A stretch of DNA of 64,000 nucleotides. Origin: Leptasterias polaris. Taxonomy: Eukaryota > Echinodermata > Asteroidea > Forcipulatida > Asteriidae. This document shows positions 1 through 11,330 of the stretch, piece after piece (position 1 is the first letter of the stretch; every line of letters begins with the position of its first letter). Made by a program: the position numbers and the translations under genes. Location: the NCBI GenBank assembly GCA_037783415.1, contig JAZGTN010000071.1, positions 4,719,501 through 4,783,500 on the forward strand, read 5' to 3'. A model generated the notes under the pieces. That model saw only the letters and a program-made list of their open reading frames with translations. It was not told the origin of the DNA and did no database searches.

Positions 1-192
1 TGGTTGTTGTAGCAACGGTAGACCTCCATGAGTGTGTGTTTTAAAATTAATGAAGAGTTTGATATCGTTGTTAAGCCAATATTGTGAGCAATATATTTTA
101 CTGTATAGTCTGAAACGATAATCGGTTTATTTCACTTGAAACGCTGCAATGACTTAATTAATTTATATTTCCTTTTATTCGATGTGTTTTAG

Positions 193-358
193 GTAAGCTC
201 ATCTGCGCCTGTACAACACCAGCATGTAATGACACTGGGCACATCACCTGCAATGCTGTGACATCATGTTACACCCAATACCTAGACAGGGGTGATGGTA
301 GCTCACCAGTAACACGTGGTTGTATTGATGACACAACACCTCTGCTTTGTGAAAATAG
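193..358 (+). CDS. BAMBI-like paralog, exon with first seven ectodomain cysteines
   Basis: The acceptor is a T-rich tract ending TTTTAG (191-192) and the donor is GTAGGC at 359. The exon starts in phase 1, as does the ectodomain exon of the downstream bambi gene, and encodes KLICACTTPAC through LLCEN. It ends in phase 2 inside an Arg codon completed by the next exon. Confidence 0.82.
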
Positions 359-1642
359 GTAGGCCTTTATTTCATTTCACATAAACAATGTAAGGACACT
401 TGACTAGTCCATTACCTTTAATGCTTAAAGGGTAATTCGAATGACAGGTCTTGTAAAATGTGTCTGTTATACAAAGAAGGGACCTTGATAAACATTGTTT
501 AATCTTAAAGGAAGGTATCCTCAAAAATTCAGCAAAGCATGAACCCGAAGGAAAAACAATACCGTGAAGAAAGCAGGAACACTGCTTAACGCAATCAGTT
601 TGGGACTAAAAACAGAGAATACGGAGAATTACTCGAACCCTAAACAAGTAAGGTTAAATGTGATCAGGTTGGCTCCGTGGTTTCCCTACGTTTTACCTCT
701 GTGGACCCCGGTCCGAATCCCACCTCAGACCGAAGCCTTGACTGTGGGAATGATTTACCTACCTGATTATGTGGGTTTCCCACAAGGGCTTTCCACCCAC
801 ATCCTAAAACTGAGCTTTTCTTCTTGTTTCCTATTCATCCTGTTGTTGGTGCTAATTGCGCTGTTGGATGGGTAATAATAAACAAATTAAGTAAAACAAG
901 GAATAAAGATCAATACTGATGTATACCAACCTTAACCTACTGTGTTCTATTTCCCCCATCACGCAGGAGACCATTTGTACCAGTTACACCATGGCCCCAT
1001 CTTCAGTGTTGTAAGCAACCAATGTGTAATGCAGACAATGGTGTAGTCACTGCTCCTACATGGCCAAAGAAAATCTTCGAAACTACCACAGTTCATGGTA
1101 AATAATTTATTAAACAAATTATTTTAAAATTATCTTATTGTTGCATTATATTCTTACTATTAACAGTTAATCACTATAGTTATTTCCTTTGAAACTGATG
1201 TTAGTGCCCATTCGGACATGGTTACTCGTTCAAACTTGTCAATGTGTTTGTAAACAAAGATTTGTATATCTCTATTGTTTTAAGATGAAGCTTTCGTTAC
1301 TCATTCAGATGATTGAAATTGAATCCCTCTATTTTTCCTTTGTCAGTCTTTCAGCCTCAAGATACCCCTCGTCGCAACTCCAAACCGAGATCAGAAGAGA
1401 ATTTTCAGCATCCAGCATTCATGATCATCCTTCCAGTCATTACTGTGTGTCTTTTTGCAATGCTTATTATCGTCATAACTGCTGTTGTAAGACAGTCACG
1501 CAGCAGACGACATAGAACTTCTGGTGAATTTGGTGCCAATTTTAACAATACCGGGTTGCCCGTTGCAAACTGCAGGGGTAATTTTTACGGCACTGGTGAC
1601 CCGTATATCAGGGAGAAGTTTTTTCAAAGTGTTCCAGTCTGA
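193..1642 (+). CDS. BAMBI-like TGF-beta pseudoreceptor paralog, 3' three coding exons (5' exon outside window)
   Basis: Exons join 193..358, 967..1097 and 1347..1642 (stop TGA). All junctions are GT..AG with pyrimidine-rich acceptors and phases 1, 2 and 1, and they leave one frame of 197 visible residues. The first two exons encode an activin-receptor-type ectodomain with ten cysteines: CAC, PAC, ITC, TSC, RGC, LLC, then CC-x4-CN. The stretch SPVTRGCID closely resembles SPLTHGCLD of vertebrate BAMBI. An N-glycosylation sequon (NDT) follows the third cysteine. The last exon encodes a hydrophobic segment (about residues 124-147) and a basic 50-residue tail with RQSRSRRHR and no kinase. The signal-peptide exon must lie upstream of base 1. 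By family role it would be a membrane decoy for BMP/activin/TGF-beta ligands or receptors. The membrane segment lacks the BAMBI signature WFRAAVIAVPIAG, so this is a diverged paralog. A general activin-receptor-fold protein is the main alternative. Confidence 0.8.
664..882 (+). repeat. tRNA-related SINE copy in the intron of the BAMBI-like paralog
   Basis: A pol III B-box-like sequence GGTCCGAATCC lies at 710-720, about 30 bp after a weak A-box-like stretch (TGGCTCCGTGG). The body contains GTGGGTTTCCCACAAGGG and ends in a short TAATAATAAA-type tail. The region is open on the plus strand only through a GTG start, so it is not treated as a gene. The family name cannot be assigned by eye. Confidence 0.5.
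967..1097 (+). CDS. BAMBI-like paralog, exon with CC-x4-CN motif
   Basis: The acceptor is CCCCCATCACGCAG and the donor is GTAAAT at 1098. Joined in phase 2, it reads RRPFVPVTPWPHLQCCKQ and then PMCNADNG, which supplies the final three cysteines of the ectodomain. The downstream gene carries the whole ectodomain in one exon, so the intron at 359-966 is specific to this paralog. Confidence 0.8.
1347..1642 (+). CDS. BAMBI-like paralog, terminal exon: stalk, transmembrane segment, short tail
   Basis: The acceptor is TTTTTCCTTTGTCAG. Phase 1 gives VFQPQDTPRRNSK as a hydrophilic stalk, then a membrane segment AFMIILPVITVCLFAM followed by LIIVITAVV, then a basic stop-transfer cluster RQSRSRRHR. The frame ends with TGA at 1640. 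A nearby alternative acceptor (CTTTCAG, 7 bp downstream) breaks the frame and was not chosen. Confidence 0.8.
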
Positions 1643-2715
1643 TCGTTAGAGTTTCGCTGGTAGCCTGTTTTTATCACCAGTTCAAGATGGTCGTCCCTGT
1701 TCTCGACGCGTGATTGGCCTTTCTTGCTGAACTCATTGCAGAGATAAAGGATGATTTTTTGTAAAAGCTGTTTTGAGTATCGCAAGGTGTTTTCTTAATC
1801 TAGTCTATTAGAAATATCTACCGTTTTCAAGTATTTAAAACTAAATAGCTTTCAAAACTTGTAAAAAGTATTTGTTAAAGTTTTTAAGTTGTTCAATGTG
1901 AGCATGGTAAAATGTGAAGTTAAAGTTCGACCACTTATAGCCAGAGTGCCTTATTTAGGCTTGGCATGAAAATGAAGATGCCAAAGGAACAACAGTGTAC
2001 ATTTCGAAGCAAAATTGATGGATTCTTGCCTTTAAATTTGTAGCTACATTCTGAAAAGTCCTGGATCAGAATTGACCCTGGGAAGAACCCCCGGGGTCAG
2101 ACCCATTACCGGGTCATCATGAACCCCAGAGATCAGACCCATTACTGGGTCATCATGAACCCCAGAGGTCAGACCCATTATCGGGTCATCATGAACCCCA
2201 GAGGTCAGACCCATTATCGGGTCATCATGAACCCCAGAGGTCAGACCCATTACCGGGTCATCATGAACCCCAGAGGACAGACCCATTACCGGGTCATCAT
2301 GAACCCTGGTCAGACCCATTACCAGGTCATCATGAACCCCACCCATTTCCGGGTCATCATGAGCCCAGAGATCAAACCCTTTTCCGAGTCACCATAACCA
2401 GTTTTGGGGTTCAACATGAATCAGAGTAAGATACTCGACAAGGTTTCCTGCTTAATGCTGACCCGGGAAAGGTGTCGGGCCGACTGGAAAATTGGGCTGA
2501 CATCCCGGGACACTGATCCGGTAATTTTCAGAGTAAAAATTCTGTATCCAAGTATGAAAAGAAACGTTAAATTTTAGCCTTCGTTAAAAAGGCGTATTGT
2601 GCTGATTTGGATTGGACTGGTACACAATGTGTATAACTTTAGGTATAAAAAGTTACTAAGGACTATGTCTGTATCGTTGCTTTGATAAATAAACCAATAA
2701 ATAAGAGTAAACGAG
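1643..2715 (+). other. Probable 3'UTR of the BAMBI-like paralog with two overlapping-type poly(A) signals
   Basis: After the stop codon the sequence has no further supported coding exon. Two canonical AATAAA signals occur close together at 2688-2693 and 2696-2701, about 1.05 kb after the stop. If they are used, the 3'UTR includes the 36-bp minisatellite at 2086-2396. Transcript evidence would be needed to fix the end. Confidence 0.5.
2086..2396 (+). repeat. 36-bp GC-rich minisatellite (about 8 units) in the presumed 3'UTR
   Basis: The core is GGTCAGACCCATTACCGGGT followed by CATCATGAACCCCAGA. Units are 36 bp, then shorten to 33 and 27 bp toward the 3' end, with a degenerate final unit. Because 36 is divisible by 3, both strands stay open and give repetitive peptides (MNPRGQTHYRVI on plus, GVHDDPVMGLTS on minus), so these frames are artefacts of periodicity. 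The bases CGGGGTCAGACCC contain small inverted repeats (GGTC/GACC). Confidence 0.85.
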
Positions 2716-5700
2716 TTTTTATATCATTTTGAATGCAAAATAGAGCAAGTTTGCAGCTACTTCAGTTTGAATAACTGAAGCATTCCATGGCGGTTAGGTG
2801 TTGTAGGATTCCATCAAATGGTCGTGCTCGGAGCGGATACGCGTGTGGTTTACTCGTTCTTGTCCCAAAGGCACGCCATTGAAAGAAAAATAGACGCTTT
2901 TCCGTTTTAAAATGTGGCCGTATAACCGAGTACGTTGTTCAAATTATAGCTGCCAGTGAGAATTAACCGCAGCTATAACAAATGTTACACAAGCAGGAAA
3001 TTATAACTAACTGCCCGTCAAGTTTGTCATGTTGTAATTACATAGATGTTCTGAAAAGAACTAATGTTAAAAGGCGTCAGTGTTACGTTGTAGGGCCGAG
3101 TCTGAGTTAGCGGCTGTAGCTACGGCTACGACTGTTGCTAAAGATGTTGCTAAGGGCGTCCTGTACTTCAACCAATGAATGACGCGGTGATCCAGTCGTA
3201 GCCACAGCCGTAGCCGCCAATTGGGACAGGGCTTAGTGTTACAATTTAGTGGAAGGCACATCTCATGATGTTTTTATAGAGCAAATCCACTTGACTTGGA
3301 TTGTTTATACCGCCCTCTTGCGGTGGCTGGTCGTATTTTTACTTTGAGTAACATACCACTGTATGAGATTCGATGTTCATGATTATCTGTACAAATCACG
3401 AAACCAACGAAGTCAGTTTTGTTTGCGTGGTTTGGAATTGTTATAGTTGATTGTAAATTTATTTTATAAATTATTTTTATCGACGTCATCAGTCACGTGT
3501 TTGATCACTCATCCTTAACGCGTCATTGAACCGTTTCATGTACCGGCACAAAGTAAAATATTTTACTGAAAAATATTTCTGTAACTCGAGATCGACCTAC
3601 ATAATGCATCATCGGGAATGAATTATCATGTCCGTAGTGGCATATATAGACCGTCTCTGTTATCATAACATCATCTACTCTGTCATCGCCCTCTGCCGGC
3701 AGCAATCAGACAATCCAGGCTTGTACAAATGTTATCTCTACTGAGACGATACTATAACTGATTTAGAGGGCTATGGGATTGCACCCTTGAGTCCCCTTCA
3801 GGCTTAAAGACCCCCCATATTGTCAAAAATGAACTTGTTACTTACACCCCTCAATCACCACCAATTTCATTCGCGCACTGATCATTTGATTACCTGAAAA
3901 TACATCTTCATGATTTTTGTTTTTTTAATTCGTCGTATCCTAAATGCGTTATGAAAAAGGATTAAGGGTTCGTTATTTTTGACAAGATAGTTTATTTTGT
4001 TCGGTTTAACTAGGGTACGTGAGTCATGACCGGAACTCGGATGCCCGATTGAAGGCTAGTAGAGGAGAGGGGGTCAGCGGGGCCTTCTCTTCCCCTTGTT
4101 TGACTCTGCGGTTTCACCCGGGGCCTTGTATAGTGCACTACCGGTTCAAACTTCAAAATGATGAAAATCTGCTGTGACTTGTACTCCGTCGGATGCTGAT
4201 ATCATGGATATCGTTTTGCTTGATGGGTAGCACTTATAACCCATCTATCGTGTATCTGTTCTATCATAGTAAAATAATATTATATATATTGTGACAGGTG
4301 TATTTCATGCAAGGGGAGTTGGTCTCAACACTTTACAAGTTCTGTTATCTTCTGGACTAGAAAAGTTTTCCAGACGTAATGTCTTTCTCAGTGACCCTTT
4401 TCACCTCTATAATCAGATCCCTCAATCTGATGATCTGATACATGAGTGTGTTAGGGGGATGTAGACCTCAGTAGAATCCCGCCTTCCAGCAGGCGTCCCT
4501 ATTAATTCGTAATGTCTACATCTGTGTCATTTCTGTCAATGTTCTCATGCTTGGGATGAAAAAGTCATCCGCTGTCTACAATTTGTACAGTTTGGGTTAA
4601 AGGTATGTTGTTCACTTCTCACACACATAAACAGTCAAGTCAAATTGCCAAACCACGCGTGTAAGTTTGATATTACTTACTGCAACAAGCTTCGAGAGAA
4701 TTAGATTCTTTACAGTTAATTAATTGATTTGGCGTAAGAATATTTTATACAATTTATTTATTGTAAACGAAATGTTGTCGAGTATTCACGTAGGCCCCGA
4801 CAGAGGAAGCCTTTTTCTGTAGCAGTTTCATTAGCTTCTAAATTAAGAATGTATTTAACAATCAACGTCTTAAAGAAGGAATAGAGATACGTTCTCTCTG
4901 ATGGCGCTTAATTTGGGTCTTTTTACTCACCAACCTCTTCATAGAAAGAATCTAACATTTTCAATATTTGAAGTCCTTTTCTTCATTCAAATTGTACAAT
5001 ATGCAATAGCATAATCCTTTCCATAAGTGATTTAAGAAATTGTGAAAGATTTTTTAGGTGGACATTTCGCAGATCTGGCATTAAATAAAATGTACATTCC
5101 TAAATATTCAAAGCTATCTTTAATAAGTGAGTCTGAAGTGAAGACGATGAGCGAAGTACCGCGAGTCGAGACTCAATCATGAGAAACTCTCTCCTGTGAA
5201 TAATTATAAGGATGTGTTAAAAATTACACGGACGCGTCCGGACGCCTCAGTAAGGTGAACAAGTGACGGCTAAGTTCAAAATATGAATCATCGTAAGGAT
5301 GTTCCAATGTGTGTCTTCCGAATTGACATTTCTTATATAGAAGTTTTATCGAAAGCTTTATGCTGCAACCAGGGGATAGGAGCCAAGTTATGGACGGTTC
5401 CCGATTGCAGATTATCTTGGACTTTCACAGCGATCCGATCGGTCTACTTCTACGTCTACTGTTGATCAAGATTGTTGACTCAGACTTCCAATCCAGACAG
5501 ACGAGTCACGCATTGATCCGATCGGATTTCTCAAAAGTTATTAAATGACAACAGCTCAAATTGTTATTTGAATAGTTCCTGAAAACCATCCTCAATTCCA
5601 ATCAACTTTACTGTTGGTGTGAAACTGCATTGATTCTGTTTAATAATGTAGTGCGCCCTCTGTGTCCGTCTCACACTTCGTCCTGCTCCTTTGTGCAGCC

Positions 5701-8437
5701 TTGTTAGACGAGAACTTGTCTAGTCACTAGAGCGGACTTTAGTCAAACTGTCTAATGAGAAGAGACAAGATGGATGGGTAGAAGTCTTAGTCCAGAAGAT
5801 GAAGAATTGATGAACTTCTGTTCTAGATCTTATCTCCTGGGAGGTATTTGTTATCAAATTTTAACTTCCCTCAAAATTAGCCTGTTACGGATGCCTTGGA
5901 TTAGCTTGAATTCACGCGGTTGTAGTTACTTAATAACGTTAATCAATTCAGCTTAAAGGTGAAGTTTACAACCTGGTTATAAAATTATCCAATTACAAAC
6001 TCACATCTCTTGCTATGTTGCTACAACTTGTTGTCATGTCATCATGAAAGTGTCAAAATAATCTCATGCAGTTACTTCAGTAAATCATTCCAAAACAATG
6101 TCACGTGGGTTCGTTTTGCTTCTGCCCTTCTTAAACACCTTGTAGACTACTGTCAAGATTCGGAGGCATATGCCATTAGGAGTGTTATTTAAACTGATGC
6201 CAATACACCTATAGTTTAGTTACCCAAGCTACAGGACTTAAACTTTGGGGGGAAAGTAACAACTCTAGAATAACACCATTGTCCCATCATCACGCCTATA
6301 CTCCCTTGTAGCTAAGCCCCTCCCCCTCCAAACAAGGGTTACATGCACCATACAACATTAAAAGGAAATACATGAAATGAAGTAGGGATTTAGGCTGTCG
6401 GAAAACCAGCATCCGATCCTCATACATCGCCTGTAAACTCATTTCCAGAAACCTCGTTGACTTAATGTTTCACCCCAACCACTGCTTCTTGTAAACTGAC
6501 TTTTCTTGTCCTTGTAACTCTAAATTCACGATGACAAGCCAACTTTCGAGTTCGTCAAAGCAGATTTGTTTAAGCATGGTCAGAAGGTTAACCTAAATCC
6601 GACTTTCATCTACACTCATTTCCAGCCTCTAGTCATATCTATCGGTTTAGATTAAGAGTAACACAAGTCACTGATTTCTAAAACTGATAATGACTCGAGA
6701 GACCCGGTTCACTTTATACTAATTACCATAGATTTAAACCAGTGTAACAGTTGAAGAAAAAGTGTCTGTAAATGGCAAATGCATATCTGTAAATTCTAAC
6801 ACCCATGAGAGGGTCGGGGTACCGAAACTGATTGAAGCTCTGTTCTATTATTGTACCAATATACATGCATTTCTTTATCGACCAAACGTATAAAGTTGCT
6901 CCATTCTCAAGAACGATTTCTTTTATTTTTCCAGTTCAAGGAAGGCTCGTTGACTGACTCAATTTTGGTTTTCCTATGAAAGATTACTTCTTGAAAATTA
7001 CAGCCTAAAAAGAGACAATTGGATTACGTCTTTAGACCCTTGCATAAATAAGCCTAAACTAACATGAACATTAAGGAAACCCCATCTGTGTCACCATTGG
7101 AACCACCAAGCTAATAATAAGTATATCTTTAAGTTATGTATTTATCTTTTCTTCGGAGGTGTTGGAGGTTTTTTTTCAAAAGGGAAAGAACCTGCGTGTA
7201 TGCGGTCACCTGTTTCAGTAATTATTATAATGCCAATTTATTTGGACTATTTTTACACCACGTGTATCTGTGTGCCACATTGAACAAGTTGTCAACCTAT
7301 CCAGGCGCGCAGACAAAAAGACATTCAGAAATAGAGGCAATATTATCTCGTTATCGATACAATCACATGATTAATATCAGCATCTGGTGGCCATCTTTTG
7401 TTCCAATGACTAAACTTCCTGCACACAAGAAGATTATTGATCTGATGACGTCATGTGGATTGGACGCAACACGGGGTCCACTGTAGTCAATGTCTTTGCG
7501 GTCGTAAAACACCGTAGCATGCGAGAGATATTATATCATTTTTAATAATTTAGTTGGGCCGTGGTCTCCACATGCAGTCGTTTCCTGCGGACCAGCTGGT
7601 CCCTAGCCTCCATCTCAACACTTTAAAGGGAATGAGTTGGTGACAATGTTAGCAAGTGTTTCTTGACTATTGTTGAATTGTTTTCACAGAGGATGTTGCT
7701 CATGCGTTTCTTTGAATTGAAAAGGGCTTTGCATTGAACAAATACTCTGAAAATTTGGTACACAGTTTAAAGAAAACACAAAATAATGTTAATTATTGTT
7801 GACTATAAAGGTGGCTTTCTCTTATAAGGAATTAGAATAATTATGGCATGTTTTCCTTACACAGACTGTTGTTCAGTAGGAGATGTGGTCAAATTCTAAA
7901 GTTTGTGATAATTATTGGTGTATTCGTTGATTAACTGACAATTATAATATTTGATTAATTGAATAATTATCCCTTGTGGTTTATAATTTGATAATTAATA
8001 ATCAAGCTTTAGTTCTTTGGAAAATTATAGTCACTGTGATACGTTATTATAGTTTTAATCTAGATATAGATTGTTTTGATGTCCATTCAAGGTTCCGGTC
8101 TGTAACCCAGGTCAAGATCGTTCCCTGTTTCACTCCAGTGAGAATGCTGCACAAAAGGGCCGCGGTTTATACACAAGGGGACGAATATCAAAGGTGGGTT
8201 TGTAAGGAGTTGGTCGTGGTGCTTATGGCCCAATTGGGAACAAGATTAGGTTGTGACTGAGTTGAGTATCTCCCGGAATGACCATTCGCAAATGGACCAC
8301 ACTTGGTTTGTTAACATCAAAGCTTTAATTTTATGGAATCATGCAGAAGGCCCACTAAGTAGACAGAATGATAAGGTTTGAATTTGAGGCGAACACAAAA
8401 AGTCAGGTACACCGTCGTAGTTCTATTTTCACCGCAT
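2716..8437. other. Intergenic DNA, mostly without recognisable features
   Basis: Apart from the MITE near 3.1-3.24 kb, no gene, RNA or clear repeat was recognised. Open frames are short (116 codons at most, at 7136-7486), lack similarity to known families by eye and have no splice context. 4020-4140 is a locally GC-richer stretch with no readable content. Confidence 0.5.
3087..3234. mobile_element. hAT-like MITE, copy 1, with 8-bp target duplication
   Basis: The ends are imperfect inverted repeats. The left arm reads TTAGCGGCTGTAGCTACGG and the right arm's reverse complement reads TTGGCGGCTACGGCTGTGG. The element is flanked by an identical 8-bp direct repeat AGTGTTAC (3079-3086 and 3235-3242), as left by hAT-type transposition. 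It has no coding capacity. A related copy lies at 50840-50998 and a more diverged one near 45636-45752. Confidence 0.7.
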
Positions 8438-8601
8438 AAGGCCCCATTTCATAGAGTTGCTAAAGCACAGAACAACAAAGTTATCAGCCAAAATGCCTTG
8501 TGACATGTACCATCTGTGACTGGTACGCTGTCCATTTTTACTTAGCAGCAAATTGTTAAGCAATATTTTCTGCCTAATTAGAGCTATAGTATTGGGCCCT
8601 G
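8438..8601. mobile_element. MITE with GGCCC-ended inverted termini
   Basis: The left end reads GGCCCCATTTCATAGAGTTG and the right end reads CTATAGTATTGGGCCCTG, whose reverse complement CAGGGCCCAATACTATAG matches the left end with a few changes. The interior is rich in GCAA/TTGC motifs and non-coding. From memory it resembles a MITE family common in echinoderms, which I cannot check here. Confidence 0.5.
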
Positions 8602-9000
8602 TCTCTTTCTAAATGATCCCGAACGGCTTAGCGGCTGTATTTCAAACAAACTCTTTTCAAAATGTCTTTAATGTAAACACACTTCTAGTACGCAACAGTT
8701 CATATAGAAATAATTAACCTACTTTCACGCAAAGCAATATTTCCAACATATTTGATAATTTTTAAATCCTGTTGTTACAAGGTCCTAATGGTTAGCAATG
8801 TCAATTAAAAACCTATCCTTGGAGAGAGTAGTTCTGACAAACATTGTAAATAAACATATTTATAAACCAATGAACATCTGAACTGATCTAAGATGGCATT
8901 AATTTCCGTCTTAATTAAGGTACCGCCCAAAGTTTGCAGAATTGCAATAGAGTATTGAGTATGTGACTTATTAGAAGGGTTTGCATTTTTTGTCATTGAT

Positions 9001-9135
9001 GGCCCTTTTCGAAGTCACGTATACAGCTTGGGCTCTGTCTGCCTGTCAGTGAATACCCGTATTAAGGGAAGCGAACGTTTTCTAAATAACCGACGGAGCC
9101 CAAACCCAAACCCATGCTGTCGTTTCGAAAAGGCC
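9001..9135. mobile_element. Short MITE with GGCC-TTTTCGAA termini, copy 1
   Basis: The left end is GGCCCTTTTCGAAGTCACG and the right end's reverse complement is GGCCTTTTCGAAACGACAG. Inner arms CTTGGGCTC and GAGCCCAAACCC also pair. The element has no coding potential. Copies of the same family lie at about 28843-28970 and 30043-30132. Confidence 0.6.
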
Positions 9136-9437
9136 TATGTTTGAAAATGGTAAATTGAGTAGATCTATTATTGATGCATGAACCTCCATGTTTGACAAAT
9201 TACGGATTACAACGGAAAGTAAACGGGTACCGCTTCGCTTATAACTTGTGTAAAAAATATACACGACAATGAGTTCGGAATGTTTTTCACCTATTGCAGA
9301 AAACTACGATAAAAGATTGGTTTGATTATGTTTTACAGCGTTTAAAAATGTATTAATTATTAATTACTCAAAAAATCTATTTACACCTACTTCACCTGTG
9401 GTAACCCAATGTGCGAGACTGTTGTCTACATATTCCA

Positions 9438-9530
9438 TTACCTAATGAATATTCATGAGTTGCTCATCTCTCATTGGTTGTGGTATTTATCACCTCAATG
9501 ATTAATAAGCCGAGACACTGTCCTCACCGC
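9438..9530. promoter_or_regulatory. Possible enhancer segment with ATGAATATTCAT palindrome
   Basis: A perfect 12-bp palindrome ATGAATATTCAT sits at 9445-9456. Within 80 bp there follow CATTGG (CCAAT box on the other strand), TGTGGT (Runx-like) and TTATCA (GATA-like). The palindrome resembles POU/homeodomain dimer sites. A 23-bp block around it recurs inverted at 24461-24483. It lies about 2.3 kb upstream of the bambi start. The regulatory role is inferred. Confidence 0.3.
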
Positions 9531-11129
9531 GGCGACACCATCGTTTCTGGTGGCTTGCCATGAACAATAAGGATTCGTTTACTTGTCTGGCCATATAGCA
9601 ATAATCCCATAATCAGTCAACCAACAATGGACCATATACGCGTGTTTTGTGGTAGTGTGTAGACCGCAGAGACTTGGGTAGTTGTGAAACGCAGAATGGA
9701 TGTTCTACAGTCATCAGCAGTGTTTGTCTCTTAGGGTATTCACTAATTTGTTTTGTCGATTGCATTTTTTCTTCTTCTTTCGAAACTTTATAATGAAACT
9801 GAAGGTAGATTAAATGGATTGCAGAAAAAAAGATCGAAAAGACTTGTGCACGTTCATTATGTATTAATAAACATTTAAAAAATACAGTTTCCATTTTAAG
9901 TACGAAGTTAATTATCTAAGATGGTACAATAAATACACAGTGAGTATAAGGACACAGACTTGTTCCTTGAAGACACCAGAAATAAATAATTGAGACTTAT
10001 TTGATGCAATATTAGTTAAAATAAGAAACTGTTTCAAAATAAGATGAGATATATAGTAATAACCATTATTACAAAATAACATGCTCCTTGTTCCTGCCCA
10101 TCTTGGTCTTATTTTCTCAACTTTTGACAGCGCGTCTTGGATATTCTCTCTCCCAACCAACAGAGACATTAAACAATTTATGACTTAATTGAAAATTTTG
10201 TATTTTTGCCCGCACAATGTTGGAATGGGTTCTATAAATAGATACGAGCGTAGTATTAATCATTTCTACACAATCGTTGTTTATTTTCCAGTCATACAGA
10301 CTCCTGCTATAATTTGTAGATGGCGTCTAAAATCCTGATGTAATTCATTGTCATCAAAATTAAAATTTCATAATTTTAATAAGAATAAGGTTTTGTCAAT
10401 ATTGCGGAATATTTCATATGAAATTTAACAATCAAGGAAGAAGCAACGACATGTTACAACTTTATCTATGACTATGCATTAATTAATGTTTGATGTTCTT
10501 AAAGGCAAACTATTGAATGTCTTTCCGCTGATTACTTCTCAATGAAAACAAATAATTGGAAAACAAAAAATGATTATTTGTTTTCTCCAAGCATTTTTTG
10601 GAGGAAAGTAAATCATGTTTGCAATAATCAAAACTAAACGAGATCTTTACAACAATCTTGTTTCTTATTAAAGTGCTTTTACACAACAAAAACACCACCA
10701 CCGCACCGGGACAAAACAAGACTACTTGAAGGCACCCGTCATCAATAAGCTAGCTCATTTAAACACCGAGAGAGAAAGAGATTTGCAAAAGGATGATAGT
10801 TTGTTTTACTTGAGGGTCATCTTAAAAATACACGCTGATAAACCGCCCAATGATTTCATCTTTTTAGTGGAAATCAATGCTCTATTAGTTCTACGTTTTA
10901 TATTTCCAGACCTCGTGACTAATTAAATTATTTTGTCATGTCGCCAGTGGAAGTTTACCAGCCTGCGACGCATTTTAATGAGTTCCATAAAGACAACTGA
11001 TGTGAACATTTATTGTTTTTCAAAAATTAATTACCCCTATCGTACGGGAGCTGAATTCCCAACCATGGGAGTTAAAAACCCTGGTTTCAAATCATATGCA
11101 TTTGTGTACTGAATGCTTTGGTTGGTTAC
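9531..11129. other. Intergenic DNA upstream of bambi, no supported feature
   Basis: The DNA is AT-rich with only short unsupported open frames on both strands. No tRNA-like boxes, inverted termini or tandem repeats were noticed. Confidence 0.4.
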
Positions 11130-11330
11130 AGCAGTAGGCCGCACTATCTACCCGCAGTTTCACAAACACCGTAGTTGAGCCAACGAGCGGCGCCGACCCG
11201 GCGCCACTGCATTCACGCTGATAATTACGTCCCGACCGGCCGAAAAGCCCGCCTTGTCGCCCCGCCCACCTCATTTCGTAGTCTGCTCAAATTGCTGGAT
11301 ACAAGACTCACGGCCGTTTGATAACAAACG
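11130..11330 (+). promoter_or_regulatory. bambi: CpG-rich, promoter-like segment of bambi with paired GGCGCC boxes
   Basis: This is the GC- and CpG-richest stretch near the gene, about 440-640 bp before the start codon. It holds two GGCGCC palindromes (11189-11194 and 11200-11205) spaced 11 bp start to start, a GC box CGCCCCGCCCACC (about 11258-11270), and Smad-type boxes GTCT (11281) and AGAC (11304). GGCGCC plus GTCT/AGAC is the layout of known Smad1/5-Smad4 BMP-responsive elements, and vertebrate bambi is BMP-induced. No TATA box was seen. The transcription start is not determined. Confidence 0.45.

Noticed and set aside
2044..2397. Repeat proteins on both strands (MNPRGQTHYRVI and GVHDDPVMGLTS repeats)
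   Set aside because: Both come from the same 36-bp minisatellite. Both strands open is an artefact of its period.
7136..7486. 116-aa plus-strand frame
   Set aside because: No domain, no signal, no splice context. Length expected by chance in a 64-kb AT-rich window.
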